Source of the DNA: a virus
IMG/VR virus record: IMGVR_UViG_3300035703_000397
Span: 1-24,754 of that record
Strand: one strand, 5' to 3'
Length of the DNA stretch: 24,754 bases
Shown here one piece after another: positions 1 to 7,911 of the stretch (positions are counted from its first letter, which is position 1; each line of letters starts with the position of its first letter). Both the position numbers and the translations under genes were made by a program. The notes beneath the pieces were generated by a model. That model did not search any database and had not been told where the DNA came from. It saw only the letters and a program-made list of their open reading frames with translations.

Positions 1-57
1 AACTGGTCATCTGCAATTGGCATGGATATAGAATACTCTGAACAAGGAACTAGATAA
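1..57 (+). CDS. C-terminal end of an upstream late (probably structural) protein, partial
   Basis: Frame 1 is open from the first base and ends with TAA at 55-57. It encodes 18 residues ending SAIGMDIEYSEQGTR. The stop shares its last base with the ATG of the next gene (TAATG), the same coupling used throughout this late operon, so it is very likely the end of a real gene that begins outside the window. Too little is visible to name it; by position it should be a tail or fibre protein. Confidence 0.6.
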   Translation, partial: NWSSAIGMDIEYSEQGTR

Positions 58-869
58 TGGCACGTAGTGATATGTACCGTAAACTACCTTGGACAGGTGG
101 TGATGCTAGAAGTGTAGCTGAAATTGTAAACAACCTTGTAGAAGGTAAGTCTAACAACACAGGTGATATTACATTAGCAGCTTCAGGTGCTTCATCTACC
201 ACTATTTATGATGAACGTATAGGTTATAACTCTTATATTGGGCTAGAACCTAAAACACAAACGTCAGCTAGTACATATTTTCCATACGGTTCATTTCAAG
301 ATACGACTGACCAAAGTATAGCCACTATAACAGCTACAGCAAACATTAGTCTTGATACTACAGACTACGCTTTAGGCACAAGTATTGTAGATGGATACAA
401 AATAAAAGTAGACTATTCTGGTCTTTACAATGTGCAATTTAGTATTCAATTAGTTAATACTGATAATGCTCAACATGAAATAGATATATGGTTTCAAAAG
501 AATGGTTCAGATGTTGCAGGTTCTAACAGTAAATTTACAGTTCCAGCTCGTAAAAGTGCAACTATTTATGGAAATATTATTGCAGCATTAAACTTTAATA
601 TAGAACTAGCTAAAGATGACTATGTAAGTTTAGCATGGGCTACAAGTTCTACATTAGTTACAATAGAACATTTAGCAGCACAAACTAGCCCTACTAGACC
701 TGCAACACCAAGTGCTATTGTTACTATTCAGTATTTAAGTGCTAATTCATTTACGACTAACTTATTTACAGAACCTTATATTAGCGCACAGTCAAAAGGT
801 GAAGCTACTATATCGCACCCTGCAAATACAGGCACGAATAAGGTATATCGTTATATAATAGTAGCTTAA
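57..869 (+). CDS. Phage fibre / receptor-binding type virion protein
   Basis: A 270-residue protein rich in Ser, Thr and Asn with low Lys, typical of beta-structured phage surface proteins. Residues about 95-215 alternate short hydrophobic strands and polar turns (for example YKIKVDYSGLYNVQFSIQLV, then IDIWFQKNGSDV). This resembles the C1q/TNF-like jelly-roll repeats of environmental phage fibres; that is a fold impression, not a search result. The short C-terminal strand VYRYIIVA is typical of trimeric fibre ends. It is coupled to both neighbours by TAATG junctions and lies between the end of another structural gene and two acetyltransferase-like genes. The role in host recognition is inferred from position and composition. 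Confidence 0.55.
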   Translation: MARSDMYRKLPWTGGDARSVAEIVNNLVEGKSNNTGDITLAASGASSTTIYDERIGYNSYIGLEPKTQTSASTYFPYGSFQDTTDQSIATITATANISLDTTDYALGTSIVDGYKIKVDYSGLYNVQFSIQLVNTDNAQHEIDIWFQKNGSDVAGSNSKFTVPARKSATIYGNIIAALNFNIELAKDDYVSLAWATSSTLVTIEHLAAQTSPTRPATPSAIVTIQYLSANSFTTNLFTEPYISAQSKGEATISHPANTGTNKVYRYIIVA

Positions 870-1255
870 TGCAGTTTAAATACATACATCCAAATGAGTT
901 AAAACAAGTTTGGAGTCAAATAAAACCAAGTTTAGCAGACATGGCTAGTCGTTCTACATGGATTGTAGAAGATGCTTATTGTGACTTAAAAGAAGGTAGA
1001 GCTCAACTTTACTTAACTATAGAAGATAAATACTTTACCGGATATATCATTACTCAAACATTAGAAGATAAACTACATGTTTGGGCAGCATACAACACTA
1101 ATAATGACGTTCTTAAAGATGGTTTAGAAGCTACAAAAGAATTAGCAAGGCAACAAGGTTTATCAGAAATTACCTTTATTTCACCAAGAAGAGGATGGGA
1201 CAAAATAGCTCCCAAACTAGGCTTTAAACCTTCACAATGGGTCTATAAGCTATGA
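869..1255 (+). CDS. Small GNAT-like acetyltransferase family protein, copy 1
   Basis: 128 residues with the alternating layout of a short GNAT fold: an N-terminal helix (ELKQVWSQIKPSLADMA), central strands (AQLYLTIEDKYFTGYIITQT), a helix with ATKELARQQGL, then a strand and the ending GWDKIAPKLGFKPSQWVYKL. That ending matches the usual GNAT tail, in which a helix carrying a GF-type motif precedes a last strand. The acetyl-CoA loop (Q/RxxGxG/A) is not clear, so activity is uncertain. The start overlaps the previous stop (TAATG). It shares its layout and the 'GWxKxxxxxGxK' ending with the next gene, suggesting a diverged tandem pair. Such proteins often sit next to phage fibre genes. Confidence 0.5.
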   Translation: MQFKYIHPNELKQVWSQIKPSLADMASRSTWIVEDAYCDLKEGRAQLYLTIEDKYFTGYIITQTLEDKLHVWAAYNTNNDVLKDGLEATKELARQQGLSEITFISPRRGWDKIAPKLGFKPSQWVYKL

Positions 1256-1674
1256 TTATCTCATTGGTGATACCTAAAGACTATGACTTATTTTTTCCTG
1301 CTATAGAAGATTATTTAGAACTAGCAAGCCAATATACTTATGGCAGATATAGTGCTAAAGATATACAGGATGAGATGAGAACTAATGAGAAGCAGAATCT
1401 TTGGATAGCTTATAAAGACAATGAGATTTATGGCTTTGTAGTAACAGAAATTATAGAGTATCCGCAAATGACTACTTTAATGATGCACTTTACAGCAGGA
1501 AAAGAATTACCTAAATGGAAAGATTTAATGTTAAACACATTAAGACGATTTGCAAAGGAATCTAATTGTAAAACAATAGAGTCTTATGGTCGTAAAGGTT
1601 GGGGTAAAGTTTTTAAGAATGACGGATACAAAATTAAGTTTATATTTTATGAATTACCTTTGGAGGCAGTATGA
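1252..1674 (+). CDS. Small GNAT-like acetyltransferase family protein, copy 2
   Basis: 140 residues. The middle part (NLWIAYKDNEIYGFVVTEIIEYPQ) reads as the central strand pair of a GNAT fold. The C-terminal part has a helix (WKDLMLNTLRRFAKESNCKTI), a strand, then GRKGWGKVFKNDGYKIKFIFYEL, parallel to the end of the previous gene. As in that gene, no canonical CoA-binding glycine loop is obvious, so it may bind without catalysis. ATGA overlaps join it to both neighbours. Confidence is in the family resemblance only; substrate and role are unknown. Confidence 0.5.
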   Translation: MIISLVIPKDYDLFFPAIEDYLELASQYTYGRYSAKDIQDEMRTNEKQNLWIAYKDNEIYGFVVTEIIEYPQMTTLMMHFTAGKELPKWKDLMLNTLRRFAKESNCKTIESYGRKGWGKVFKNDGYKIKFIFYELPLEAV

Positions 1675-2804
1675 TTGGTTTACACAATTGGCTAGAGAAT
1701 CTAGTTGAATCATTTACATTTTATGGTGGTGGCAAGGGCAAAGGTGGTGGTGGCTCTCAAGCACAAACTCAAACGCAAGATATTGCACCTTGGCTAAAAG
1801 AATATGTAACCTACGGTTTAGGTGAAGCTAAGAACCTTTATCAAGGTTCATCACCAACATACTTTCCTGGTCAAACATACGTTGACCCATCAATGCAAAC
1901 AACATCTGCTATAGATTTAGCTACTAAACGTGCTATGGCAGGAAGTCCTCTAACAAGTGGAGCTATTGCACAACAAACAGGTACAATAGGTGGTTCATAT
2001 TTAGGTGCTAATCCTTATCTTGCAGCAGCATTAAAACCAGGTCAAGAAGCAGCTACAACAGCTTATGAACAAGCTATTAGTGGTGCTAGAAGTAATTTAG
2101 CAGGTGCAGGTCGTTATGGTTCAGGAGCACAAGTGCAACTAGAAAGTTTAGCGGGTAAAAACTTAGCTAATGCACTAGCTAACCAAGCAGGTCAAGCAGC
2201 ATATCAAAACTATGCTACAGAACGTGGCTTACAACAACAATCAGCTTTAGCAGCTCCACAATTAGCTCAATCAGAATATGCTGACATTAACCAACTATTA
2301 CAAGCTGGTCAATTAGGTGAGCAATATAAACAAGCAGCATTAGAATCTGATATTGAAAGATATAACTTTGAGCAACAAAAACCATACGAAAAACTATCTG
2401 CTTATCTTGGTTCAGTATATGGCGCACCTGTTCCTATGACAACTACAGGTTCAAGTACATCTACTGTTAAAAAAGGTAAGATTGTATGCAGCATGATGAA
2501 TGAGTTTTATGGTACTGCACCATTCCGTAATCGTGTATGGCTATTACAATCACAAAGAATGCCTAACGCAAAAGTTATTGAAAAAGGATATCACACAATA
2601 TTCTTACCATTAGTAGAGTTTGCTAAAAAAGATGGCTTCTTAAACAAAGTAGTTCGTAAAACATTAGAACATATTGCTAGACACCGTACAGCAGATGTAT
2701 ATAGAGAAATGCGTAATGGTAAGCGTGATATTTTAGGTCGTATTTATCGTAACATTTTAGAGCCTATTTGCTATGCAACAGGCAAAATGAAAGGTGCAAA
2801 ATGA
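1671..2804 (+). CDS. Internal virion / DNA-ejection type protein
   Basis: 377 residues in two parts. Residues about 20-265 are rich in Ala, Gly and Gln with helical repeats (AAALKPGQEAATTAYEQ, AGKNLANALANQAGQAAYQN), like phage internal head or ejection proteins. Residues about 270-377 form a compact basic domain starting KKGKIVCSMMNEFYGTAPFR, then GYHTIFLPLVEFAKK, LEHIARHRTADVYREM and LGRIYRNILEPICYATGK. I recall this C-terminal module as recurring in podovirus virion proteins but know no established function. A glycine-rich linker (GGGKGKGGGGS) follows the N-terminal helix. It starts on an ATGA overlap and begins a run of four proteins of similar composition, suggesting they enter the host cell together. 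Confidence 0.55.
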   Translation: MIGLHNWLENLVESFTFYGGGKGKGGGGSQAQTQTQDIAPWLKEYVTYGLGEAKNLYQGSSPTYFPGQTYVDPSMQTTSAIDLATKRAMAGSPLTSGAIAQQTGTIGGSYLGANPYLAAALKPGQEAATTAYEQAISGARSNLAGAGRYGSGAQVQLESLAGKNLANALANQAGQAAYQNYATERGLQQQSALAAPQLAQSEYADINQLLQAGQLGEQYKQAALESDIERYNFEQQKPYEKLSAYLGSVYGAPVPMTTTGSSTSTVKKGKIVCSMMNEFYGTAPFRNRVWLLQSQRMPNAKVIEKGYHTIFLPLVEFAKKDGFLNKVVRKTLEHIARHRTADVYREMRNGKRDILGRIYRNILEPICYATGKMKGAK

Positions 2805-3340
2805 GTGACCCAATTACAACAGGTATAGGCATAGGCTTAGGTACTTCTTTATTAACAGGTGGTGACCCATTAAGAGGTGCTGCATTAGGTGGTCTTGGTG
2901 GTGGTGCGTTTGGTGCATTTAAACCAGGTGGCTTTGCATCAGGTATGTTTAAATCAGCAACACCATCAGCAGGCATTATAGGTACTACAGGTGAAATGGG
3001 TTCTAGCTTATTACAAAGTGTTAATCCAGTTACAGGTGCATTGACAAATGCAGGTGCTATTCCATTAAACGCATTTGATAAAATTGGTAATGCTGTAAAT
3101 AGCGTTACTGCTCCATTTGAAAACTTTGCAGCAGAAAATCCATTTTTATCTAGGGTAGGTGCTAATGTATTATCTAATCAAATCATGGGTTCACAAGCTC
3201 CACAAATGCAACCTAGTCCATTAAGTCAAATACCTATTCTTCCAGGTAGAGAATCAGTAGCAGGAAGAGTAACAGGGCTTAGAACTACACCTCAACCACT
3301 AGCTGGTAGAAACATTAATTTTGGCGGTTATCAAGGATAA
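2801..3340 (+). CDS. Glycine-rich hydrophobic virion / ejection protein
   Basis: The start at 2801 (ATGAGTGACC) gives 179 residues and an ATGA overlap with the previous stop. An in-frame upstream ATG at 2768 would add 11 unlikely residues and a larger overlap. The N-terminal third is a glycine-alternating hydrophobic stretch (GIGIGLGTSLLTGG, then GAALGGLGGGAFGAF), resembling membrane-active or pore-forming segments of phage ejection proteins. The rest is Pro/Ala/Asn rich with no visible catalytic motif. I do not recognise a named family; the role is inferred from composition and position. Confidence 0.5.
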   Translation: MSDPITTGIGIGLGTSLLTGGDPLRGAALGGLGGGAFGAFKPGGFASGMFKSATPSAGIIGTTGEMGSSLLQSVNPVTGALTNAGAIPLNAFDKIGNAVNSVTAPFENFAAENPFLSRVGANVLSNQIMGSQAPQMQPSPLSQIPILPGRESVAGRVTGLRTTPQPLAGRNINFGGYQG

Positions 3341-3344
3341 TATT

Positions 3345-4514
3345 ATGGCATTATTTGACACAAATGAATACGGTGGGCTTTTTGATAACCTACCTAATAT
3401 ATTTATGACTCCTGATTTTGCTCAAACAGGAATATTAACAGATGAACAACAAAAAAGTTTAAGAAACCAAGCCACTAAAGCTGGGTTATTAGGTACTGCT
3501 TTAACATATTTTGCGACACCTCAAACAGGAAACTATGGAAGTATTGTTCCTTATTTAGCTAAAGCAGGATTAGGTGGTATGGGTGCAGCACAAGATGTAT
3601 ATGGTGCTGGCTTAACTAATCTTTATAGACAAAGATTGTCAGCAGGTAGAGATAATGAGTTTTCTAATATAAATCCATTAGATGTCACTCCAGAATCACT
3701 TAAAGCATATCAAGATTCAATAGCACAAGGTAAACCAGACCGAAGTTTATTAAGAAGAGCAGCTCCTGTTGAAAAACCAGAATCATTTACTGACGCATAC
3801 AAAAATATATCATTACTTGAATTTGGAACTGCTAACCCTGCTGAATTGACTAAAGAGCAAAGAACAAAACTTTCATCAATGATAAAAGGTGCAGAAAAAA
3901 CTAAAGCAACACAAGATTATACAGAACCACAGTTAGACCAATTAACTGGTAAATATGTTTTCTTACCTAAACGACCAGGATTACCTATTAAAGACTTACA
4001 AGGTAATATTGTTACAGATATTAAATTACCTGAAAAAGCAGGTGAAAAATTAACAGAAGGTGAAAGAACAGCAGGTTTCTTATCAACAAGACTTAATAAC
4101 TCACTTAACCAATTAAAAACAGTAACAGGTGAAAAACCATCTGCTGCTAGTCCAAATGTAAAAGCTGAAGCTATTAAATTCTTTACTCGTTCTGATTATC
4201 TTAAAAACTTAGCTAATCCAGAGTCAAGGCAACAAGTAGAAGCTGCACAATATGATATTCTTGATTCAGCACTAACATTAGGAACAGGTGCTGCGTATAC
4301 AAGAGAACAATTAGAATCATATCGTCAATCCTACTTCCCACAATTAGGCGATAAACCTAAAACAGTTGCAGATAAAGCTAAGCGTTTAGAAGGTCTACTT
4401 GATGCAGCATATCAAAAAGCTGGTCGTGCAGCACCTAAAGAAGCTCAACCACAACCTTCAATGACTATGCCAGCACAACAAGGTTGGTCTATTAAGAAAA
4501 AAACAGGGAGTTAA
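3345..4514 (+). CDS. Internal virion / DNA-ejection type protein
   Basis: 389 residues from the ATG at 3345, 4 nt after the previous stop. A TTG at 3321 would extend it by 8 residues into the neighbour and is less likely. The C-terminal third has a conserved-looking block (GFLSTRLNNSLNQLK, AQYDILDSALTLGTGAAYTR, ESYRQSYFPQLGD, then KRLEGLLDAAYQKAGRAAP). I recognise this as a recurring module in podoviral internal or tail-associated proteins, where many end with a 'SYFPQxGD...A' block. The N-terminus carries an Ala/Gly-rich helix (KAGLLGTALTYFATPQTGNY). No enzymatic motif is evident. It lies third in the four-gene ejection-like run. Confidence 0.55.
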   Translation: MALFDTNEYGGLFDNLPNIFMTPDFAQTGILTDEQQKSLRNQATKAGLLGTALTYFATPQTGNYGSIVPYLAKAGLGGMGAAQDVYGAGLTNLYRQRLSAGRDNEFSNINPLDVTPESLKAYQDSIAQGKPDRSLLRRAAPVEKPESFTDAYKNISLLEFGTANPAELTKEQRTKLSSMIKGAEKTKATQDYTEPQLDQLTGKYVFLPKRPGLPIKDLQGNIVTDIKLPEKAGEKLTEGERTAGFLSTRLNNSLNQLKTVTGEKPSAASPNVKAEAIKFFTRSDYLKNLANPESRQQVEAAQYDILDSALTLGTGAAYTREQLESYRQSYFPQLGDKPKTVADKAKRLEGLLDAAYQKAGRAAPKEAQPQPSMTMPAQQGWSIKKKTGS

Positions 4515-4516
4515 TA

Positions 4517-5620
4517 ATGGCAGTATTTGAAATTACTTCACCTAGTGGAGAAGTGTTTGAGATAACAGCACCAGAAGGTGCTAGTGAACAAGATGTATTA
4601 TCTTATGCACAATCTCAATTTGCTAATCAACCTGCACCAGTAGCACAACCACAAGCAGAGCAAACAACATTTGAAAGAATTAAAACAGGTAACTTTCCAG
4701 CAGCAGAAAGATTTAAAGCTGGATATGAGCAAATGCCAAAGTTTTTACAAGACCCTTATTTAGGATTAAGTGCAGGAACTTTAGGTAAAGTAGGTGCAGA
4801 AATGTTCCCTAATATTGCTAAAACAGTAAGTCAAACAATACCTGAAAAGCTAATGCAAAGTGCTTTAAAGCCTACTCTTAAACAATTAGAAACAGGTCAA
4901 GCATCTACAGCAGTTAAAACTATGCTAGAAGAAGGTATTAATCCTACTCAAGCTGGTGTACAAAAAATACAATCTAAGATTAAAGACTTAAACACTCAAG
5001 TTGCTAATAAAATTGAAGCATCAACAGGAACAGTTAAAAAAACTGACATTCTTAAATACTTAGATGAATTAGAGGCTAAAAAACTTAAACAAGTAAACCC
5101 TGCTGACGATATTGTAGCTATAGATAAAGTTAAGCAAGAATTTATGAACTTTAATAAACCTGTTATTAAAACACCAGGTCAAGCAATTCCTGTGCAATTA
5201 GCTCAACAACTTAAACAAGGTACATATTCTGCTTTAGCTAAAAAATATGGTCAAATGGGTTCTACAGAAATAGAAGCTCAAAAGGCATTAGCACGTGGAT
5301 TAAAAGAAAAAGTAGGGGAGGCAGTTCCTGAAGTGCTTGGGCTTAACAAAAAAGAAGCTCAGTTAATTGATACGTTAGATGTAGTAGAACGTAGAGCATT
5401 AATGGAACTTAATAAAAACCCAGGTGGTTTAACTTGGTTATCTGAAAACCCAATGGCAGCAGCAGGATTTATGGCTGATAAAAGTGCTGTGTTTAAATCA
5501 TTGCTTGCTAGGGGTCTTTATAATCTTAATAAAGGTACAAGTAGAATTCAGGGTCTTTTAAATAAACCCCAAGCTGCACGAGCTGGTGGTCTTTTAACTC
5601 AACCTACAGAGGAACAGTAA
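4517..5620 (+). CDS. Internal virion / DNA-ejection type protein
   Basis: 367 residues beginning MAVFEITSPSGEVFEITAPE. That N-terminal beta-hairpin-like repeat ('xxxPxGxxFEIxAPEGAxExxxLxYAQ') opens many phage internal virion proteins. Residues about 110-300 are strongly helical and Lys/Gln rich (QAGVQKIQSKIKDLNTQVAN, DILKYLDELEAKKLKQVN), likely coiled coil. The end is Gly/Ala rich (LLNKPQAARAGGLL). There is no transglycosylase or peptidase motif. It starts 2 nt after the previous stop and its own stop overlaps the next ATG. The ejection role is inferred from context and composition. Confidence 0.55.
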   Translation: MAVFEITSPSGEVFEITAPEGASEQDVLSYAQSQFANQPAPVAQPQAEQTTFERIKTGNFPAAERFKAGYEQMPKFLQDPYLGLSAGTLGKVGAEMFPNIAKTVSQTIPEKLMQSALKPTLKQLETGQASTAVKTMLEEGINPTQAGVQKIQSKIKDLNTQVANKIEASTGTVKKTDILKYLDELEAKKLKQVNPADDIVAIDKVKQEFMNFNKPVIKTPGQAIPVQLAQQLKQGTYSALAKKYGQMGSTEIEAQKALARGLKEKVGEAVPEVLGLNKKEAQLIDTLDVVERRALMELNKNPGGLTWLSENPMAAAGFMADKSAVFKSLLARGLYNLNKGTSRIQGLLNKPQAARAGGLLTQPTEEQ

Positions 5621-5778
5621 TGGTAAAGTCAGACGTAGAATCACGTTTAAGTACGCATGAAGAAGTTTGTGCGTTACGTTACGAACAAATAAACGCAAGA
5701 CTCAAACGCCTAGAACAAATACTTTTAGGTACAGCAGGTTTTGTTATCGTATTTTTGTTGACTCACTTTACAAAATGA
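5620..5778 (+). CDS. Small holin-like (XhlA-type) membrane protein
   Basis: A 52-residue gene joined by TAATG to the previous stop and by ATGA to the next gene. Residues 1-35 form an amphipathic charged helix (SRLSTHEEVCALRYEQINAR, then LKRLEQ). Residues 36-50 form one transmembrane helix (ILLGTAGFVIVFLLTHF) followed by a short basic end. A cytoplasmic coiled helix plus one C-terminal TM segment is the pattern of the XhlA haemolysin/holin-accessory family, and position at the start of the lysis-like cassette agrees. The function is inferred from topology. Confidence 0.6.
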   Translation: MVKSDVESRLSTHEEVCALRYEQINARLKRLEQILLGTAGFVIVFLLTHFTK

Positions 5779-6134
5779 CATTTATTACAGAGAACAATAT
5801 AGCAAACCTATATTCAGCTCTGATAGACATGCCAATATTTGATGAGTTTAAACTCCCTCCAGCTTCACGAGTGGATTTCGTAATAGTGCATGACGATACT
5901 ATATGTGGACAATACGAACCACCAGAGCAAGGTGAGCCTCATGTTATTACTATATCTACTGCACGTCATTCTCATCTCTATCCTGTCTTAATGACTCTAT
6001 GCCATGAGATTATCCACATGTGCGTATATATAGACTCACCTAAAACAGAACAGTATGCTAGTCATAAAGGTTTATTCTTAAAACTACAAAAGCGTGTAGC
6101 CAAGATGTATGGCTTTGACCCTAAGGAGTTATAA
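5775..6134 (+). CDS. SprT-like zinc metalloprotease
   Basis: 119 residues from the ATG at 5775, which overlaps the previous stop as ATGA. Upstream in-frame TTG codons would run across the 52-residue gene and are rejected. The zinc site is plain: H77-E78-I-I-H81 in CHEIIHMCVY, with a third ligand candidate H97 in ASHKGLFLKLQ, matching the SprT/WSS pattern in which HExxH is followed about 15 residues later by an H-G-x-x-F segment. Cellular SprT-family proteins act on DNA-bound proteins. Here the gene sits between two holin-like genes, so a lysis or ejection-protein role is also possible. There is no signal peptide, so it should be cytoplasmic or virion-borne. Confidence 0.7.
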   Translation: MTFITENNIANLYSALIDMPIFDEFKLPPASRVDFVIVHDDTICGQYEPPEQGEPHVITISTARHSHLYPVLMTLCHEIIHMCVYIDSPKTEQYASHKGLFLKLQKRVAKMYGFDPKEL

Positions 6135-6523
6135 TGTTTAGTTCAATTGCATCTTTAATATTACCAGCTTTAGTACCTGCATTTAGTGATGGTGTTCGTG
6201 GAATCATTGCTAAGTTTACAGGTGGTGCTGGTGGTCAACCACAAAACGTAGAAGAACGAGTAAGGCTCATGGAAGCTGAAGCTGCAAAACTACAGGCTTT
6301 AGCACAATTAGATGGTGTTAATGGTGAACCTTCCAAATGGATTGTAGACCTTCGTGCATCATTTAGATATGTCATCATTAGTTCAATTATGATATTTACC
6401 GCTATAGTAGTATTTAATCCAGATATTGTAGGTGCTGGTGTAGTGGCTGTATTTCTTGATATGACAGGTGCTTGTATGTCTTTTGTAATTGGCGAGAGAA
6501 TGTATCTGACACTTAGAAAATGA
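6134..6523 (+). CDS. Holin, 3-TM (gene-transfer-agent type)
   Basis: 129 residues. The N-terminus is hydrophobic (FSSIASLILPALVPAFSDG), then comes a charged helix (EERVRLMEAEAAKLQALAQL), then two TM segments near the C-terminus (YVIISSIMIFTAIVVFN and VGAGVVAVFLDMTGACMSFV). The loop SKWIVDLRASFR before the first C-terminal TM segment matches the 'W..xxRP..R' region of the 'holin of 3TMs, for gene-transfer release' family as I recall it. Such proteins permeabilise the inner membrane at the end of infection. It is coupled to the protease gene by TAATG and to the next small gene by ATGA. Confidence 0.7.
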   Translation: MFSSIASLILPALVPAFSDGVRGIIAKFTGGAGGQPQNVEERVRLMEAEAAKLQALAQLDGVNGEPSKWIVDLRASFRYVIISSIMIFTAIVVFNPDIVGAGVVAVFLDMTGACMSFVIGERMYLTLRK

Positions 6524-6678
6524 TATTTTTAAACATACTTAACTTTATCGGTTTATCTATACTTAAACTTATCGTAGTGGGACTACTATTTGTAGTCATG
6601 GGTATTGCTTTAGTATTTATGGCAGTTATGGATTATCTTACTATTTTTTTAAAGTACATTAACTCTTATGTTGATTGA
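6520..6678 (+). CDS. Very small membrane protein in the lysis cassette
   Basis: 52 residues starting at an ATGA overlap with the holin stop. Residues about 2-40 are almost entirely hydrophobic (LKLIVVGLLFVVMGIALVFM), giving one long or two short TM helices, with a short polar end (KYINSYVD). It overlaps the next gene by 11 nt. The coupling on both sides and its place beside the holin support a real gene. It could be a holin partner, an antiholin or a spanin-like subunit; the sequence does not decide. Confidence 0.5.
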   Translation: MIFLNILNFIGLSILKLIVVGLLFVVMGIALVFMAVMDYLTIFLKYINSYVD

Positions 6679-7057
6679 AGTTAAAAGGTTTGAATTTAAA
6701 GATACACATACTATAGGCAAGATGTATGTAGACGGTGTATATGAATGTTATACATTAGAAGATGTAGTCAGAAATGGCACTAAAGTCTTAGGTAAAACTG
6801 CTGTCCCTACAGGTGAATATAAACTCATTATAGACAAATCTGTACGCTTTAAACAGGACATGCCACACATACTAAACGTTCCTAACTTTACAGGTGTTCG
6901 TATCCACTCAGGCAATACTTCAGCAGATACAGATGGATGTATATTACTTGGCACAACATGGGCAGGTAAAGACTTTATAGGTAACTCTAAAATAGCCTAT
7001 AACAAGTTCTTTGACAAACTAAAGAAAGCTAAAACAGCCACTATCAAGATATGCTAG
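6668..7057 (+). CDS. DUF5675-like protein, candidate cell-wall enzyme
   Basis: 129 residues matching the DUF5675 pattern: N-terminal strands (EVKRFEFKDTHTIGKMYVDG), a TLED motif, then KTAVPTGEYKLIIDKSVRFK, and the signature GVRIHSGNTSADTDGCILLG around residues 77-96. The His followed by a Cys in 'D-G-C' looks like the H...(S/D)GC active site of L,D-transpeptidase-like folds, so peptidoglycan binding or cleavage is a reasonable inference but is not established. Its place next to the holin makes it one of two candidate lysins; the other is the SleB-like gene at 9522-9914. There is no signal peptide, so it would depend on the holin. Confidence 0.7.
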   Translation: MLIEVKRFEFKDTHTIGKMYVDGVYECYTLEDVVRNGTKVLGKTAVPTGEYKLIIDKSVRFKQDMPHILNVPNFTGVRIHSGNTSADTDGCILLGTTWAGKDFIGNSKIAYNKFFDKLKKAKTATIKIC

Positions 7058-7158
7058 ATTATCTTATTTGCGATATTCTTTGTGCTATAGACCATTTTAA
7101 ATATGTATTACTCATGTTAATTATTTATCTAGTATATAATAAAGTATCTCAACTTTAG
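7051..7158 (+). CDS. Very small membrane peptide
   Basis: 35 residues from the ATG at 7051, overlapping the previous stop by 7 nt (ATGCTAG). It has a polar start, then one hydrophobic helix (YVLLMLIIYLVYNKV). It ends 8 nt before the next gene. The overlap and TM segment match the other tiny genes of this phage, but the length makes it uncertain. It may belong to the lysis set. Confidence 0.4.
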   Translation: MLDYLICDILCAIDHFKYVLLMLIIYLVYNKVSQL

Positions 7159-7166
7159 AGACTACT

Positions 7167-7904
7167 ATGAAAATATTACTTATTGATATAGAAGTAGCGC
7201 CAAATACAGCTCATGTCTGGGGTATCTTTGACCAGAACATCTCTATAAACCAATTACTAGAATCATCTTATACCTTGTGCTATGCAGCCAAGTGGTATGG
7301 TGAATCTAAAATTATGTTTGACTCTATCCAAAAATCTGGCAAACAAAAGATGTTAGACTCTGTGCATAAACTTCTTGACGAAGCTGATGCCATAGTCCAT
7401 TACAACGGTTCTAGGTTTGACATACCCATATTACACAAAGAGTTTTTACTCTCTGGTATGCCACCTCCAGCACCTTCCAAACAGATAGATTTATTACAAG
7501 TAGCTCGTAGACAGTTTAGATTTGTTTCTAACAAACTAGATTATGTAGCACAGGCTTTAGGATTAGGTAGTAAGACAGAACATGAAGGACATGCTTTATG
7601 GGTCAAGTGTATGAATGATGACCGTAAGGCATGGAAAACAATGGAAGAATATAATAAGAATGATGTTATATTACTTGAGAAAGTCTACGATAAATTCAAG
7701 GGTTGGATTAAACAACATCCAAATCATAACGCATATTCTGCTGACGTTTGTTGTCCTAATTGTGCTTCACGCAAATTACAATCTCGTGGTACACAAAGAA
7801 GTAGGACTGCTATTTATCAACGCTATCAATGTCAAAATTGTGGGTCGTGGGCAAGGTCTGTTAAATCAGAAAAAATTGCCAAAGACTCTTTAGTAAATAT
7901 ATAG
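7167..7904 (+). CDS. DEDD-family 3'-5' exonuclease with C-terminal zinc finger
   Basis: 245 residues. Exo I is LLIDIEVAPN (D7, E9); Exo II is IVHYNGSRFDIPIL (N80, D85); Exo III is EEYNKNDVILLEKVY (Y162, D166). This gives the DEDDy set of the RNase H-like/YprB-type 3'-5' exonucleases related to DNA polymerase B proofreading domains. Residues 195-225 form a four-cysteine zinc ribbon (CCPNC ... CQNC) followed by a basic tail, likely for nucleic-acid binding. It is a free-standing exonuclease, not joined to a polymerase, and no DNA polymerase is seen in this window. It lies after the lysis cassette at the end of the late direction, so it may act in host DNA breakdown or end processing. It starts 8 nt after the previous gene. 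Confidence 0.8.
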   Translation: MKILLIDIEVAPNTAHVWGIFDQNISINQLLESSYTLCYAAKWYGESKIMFDSIQKSGKQKMLDSVHKLLDEADAIVHYNGSRFDIPILHKEFLLSGMPPPAPSKQIDLLQVARRQFRFVSNKLDYVAQALGLGSKTEHEGHALWVKCMNDDRKAWKTMEEYNKNDVILLEKVYDKFKGWIKQHPNHNAYSADVCCPNCASRKLQSRGTQRSRTAIYQRYQCQNCGSWARSVKSEKIAKDSLVNI

Positions 7905-7911
7905 GACAATT

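Noticed and set aside
2764-2976. Pro-rich minus-strand frame
   Set aside because: Mirror of the glycine-rich start of the ejection protein gene; Pro/Ala content is the reverse complement of Gly codons.
5667-5775. 36-residue N-terminal extension of the SprT-like protease
   Set aside because: Begins at a TTG inside the XhlA-like gene, in another frame; the ATGA start at 5775 fits the operon pattern.
7135-7140. TATAAT before the exonuclease gene
   Set aside because: No acceptable -35 at 16-18 nt upstream and it falls inside a small coding frame; AT-rich chance match is likely.
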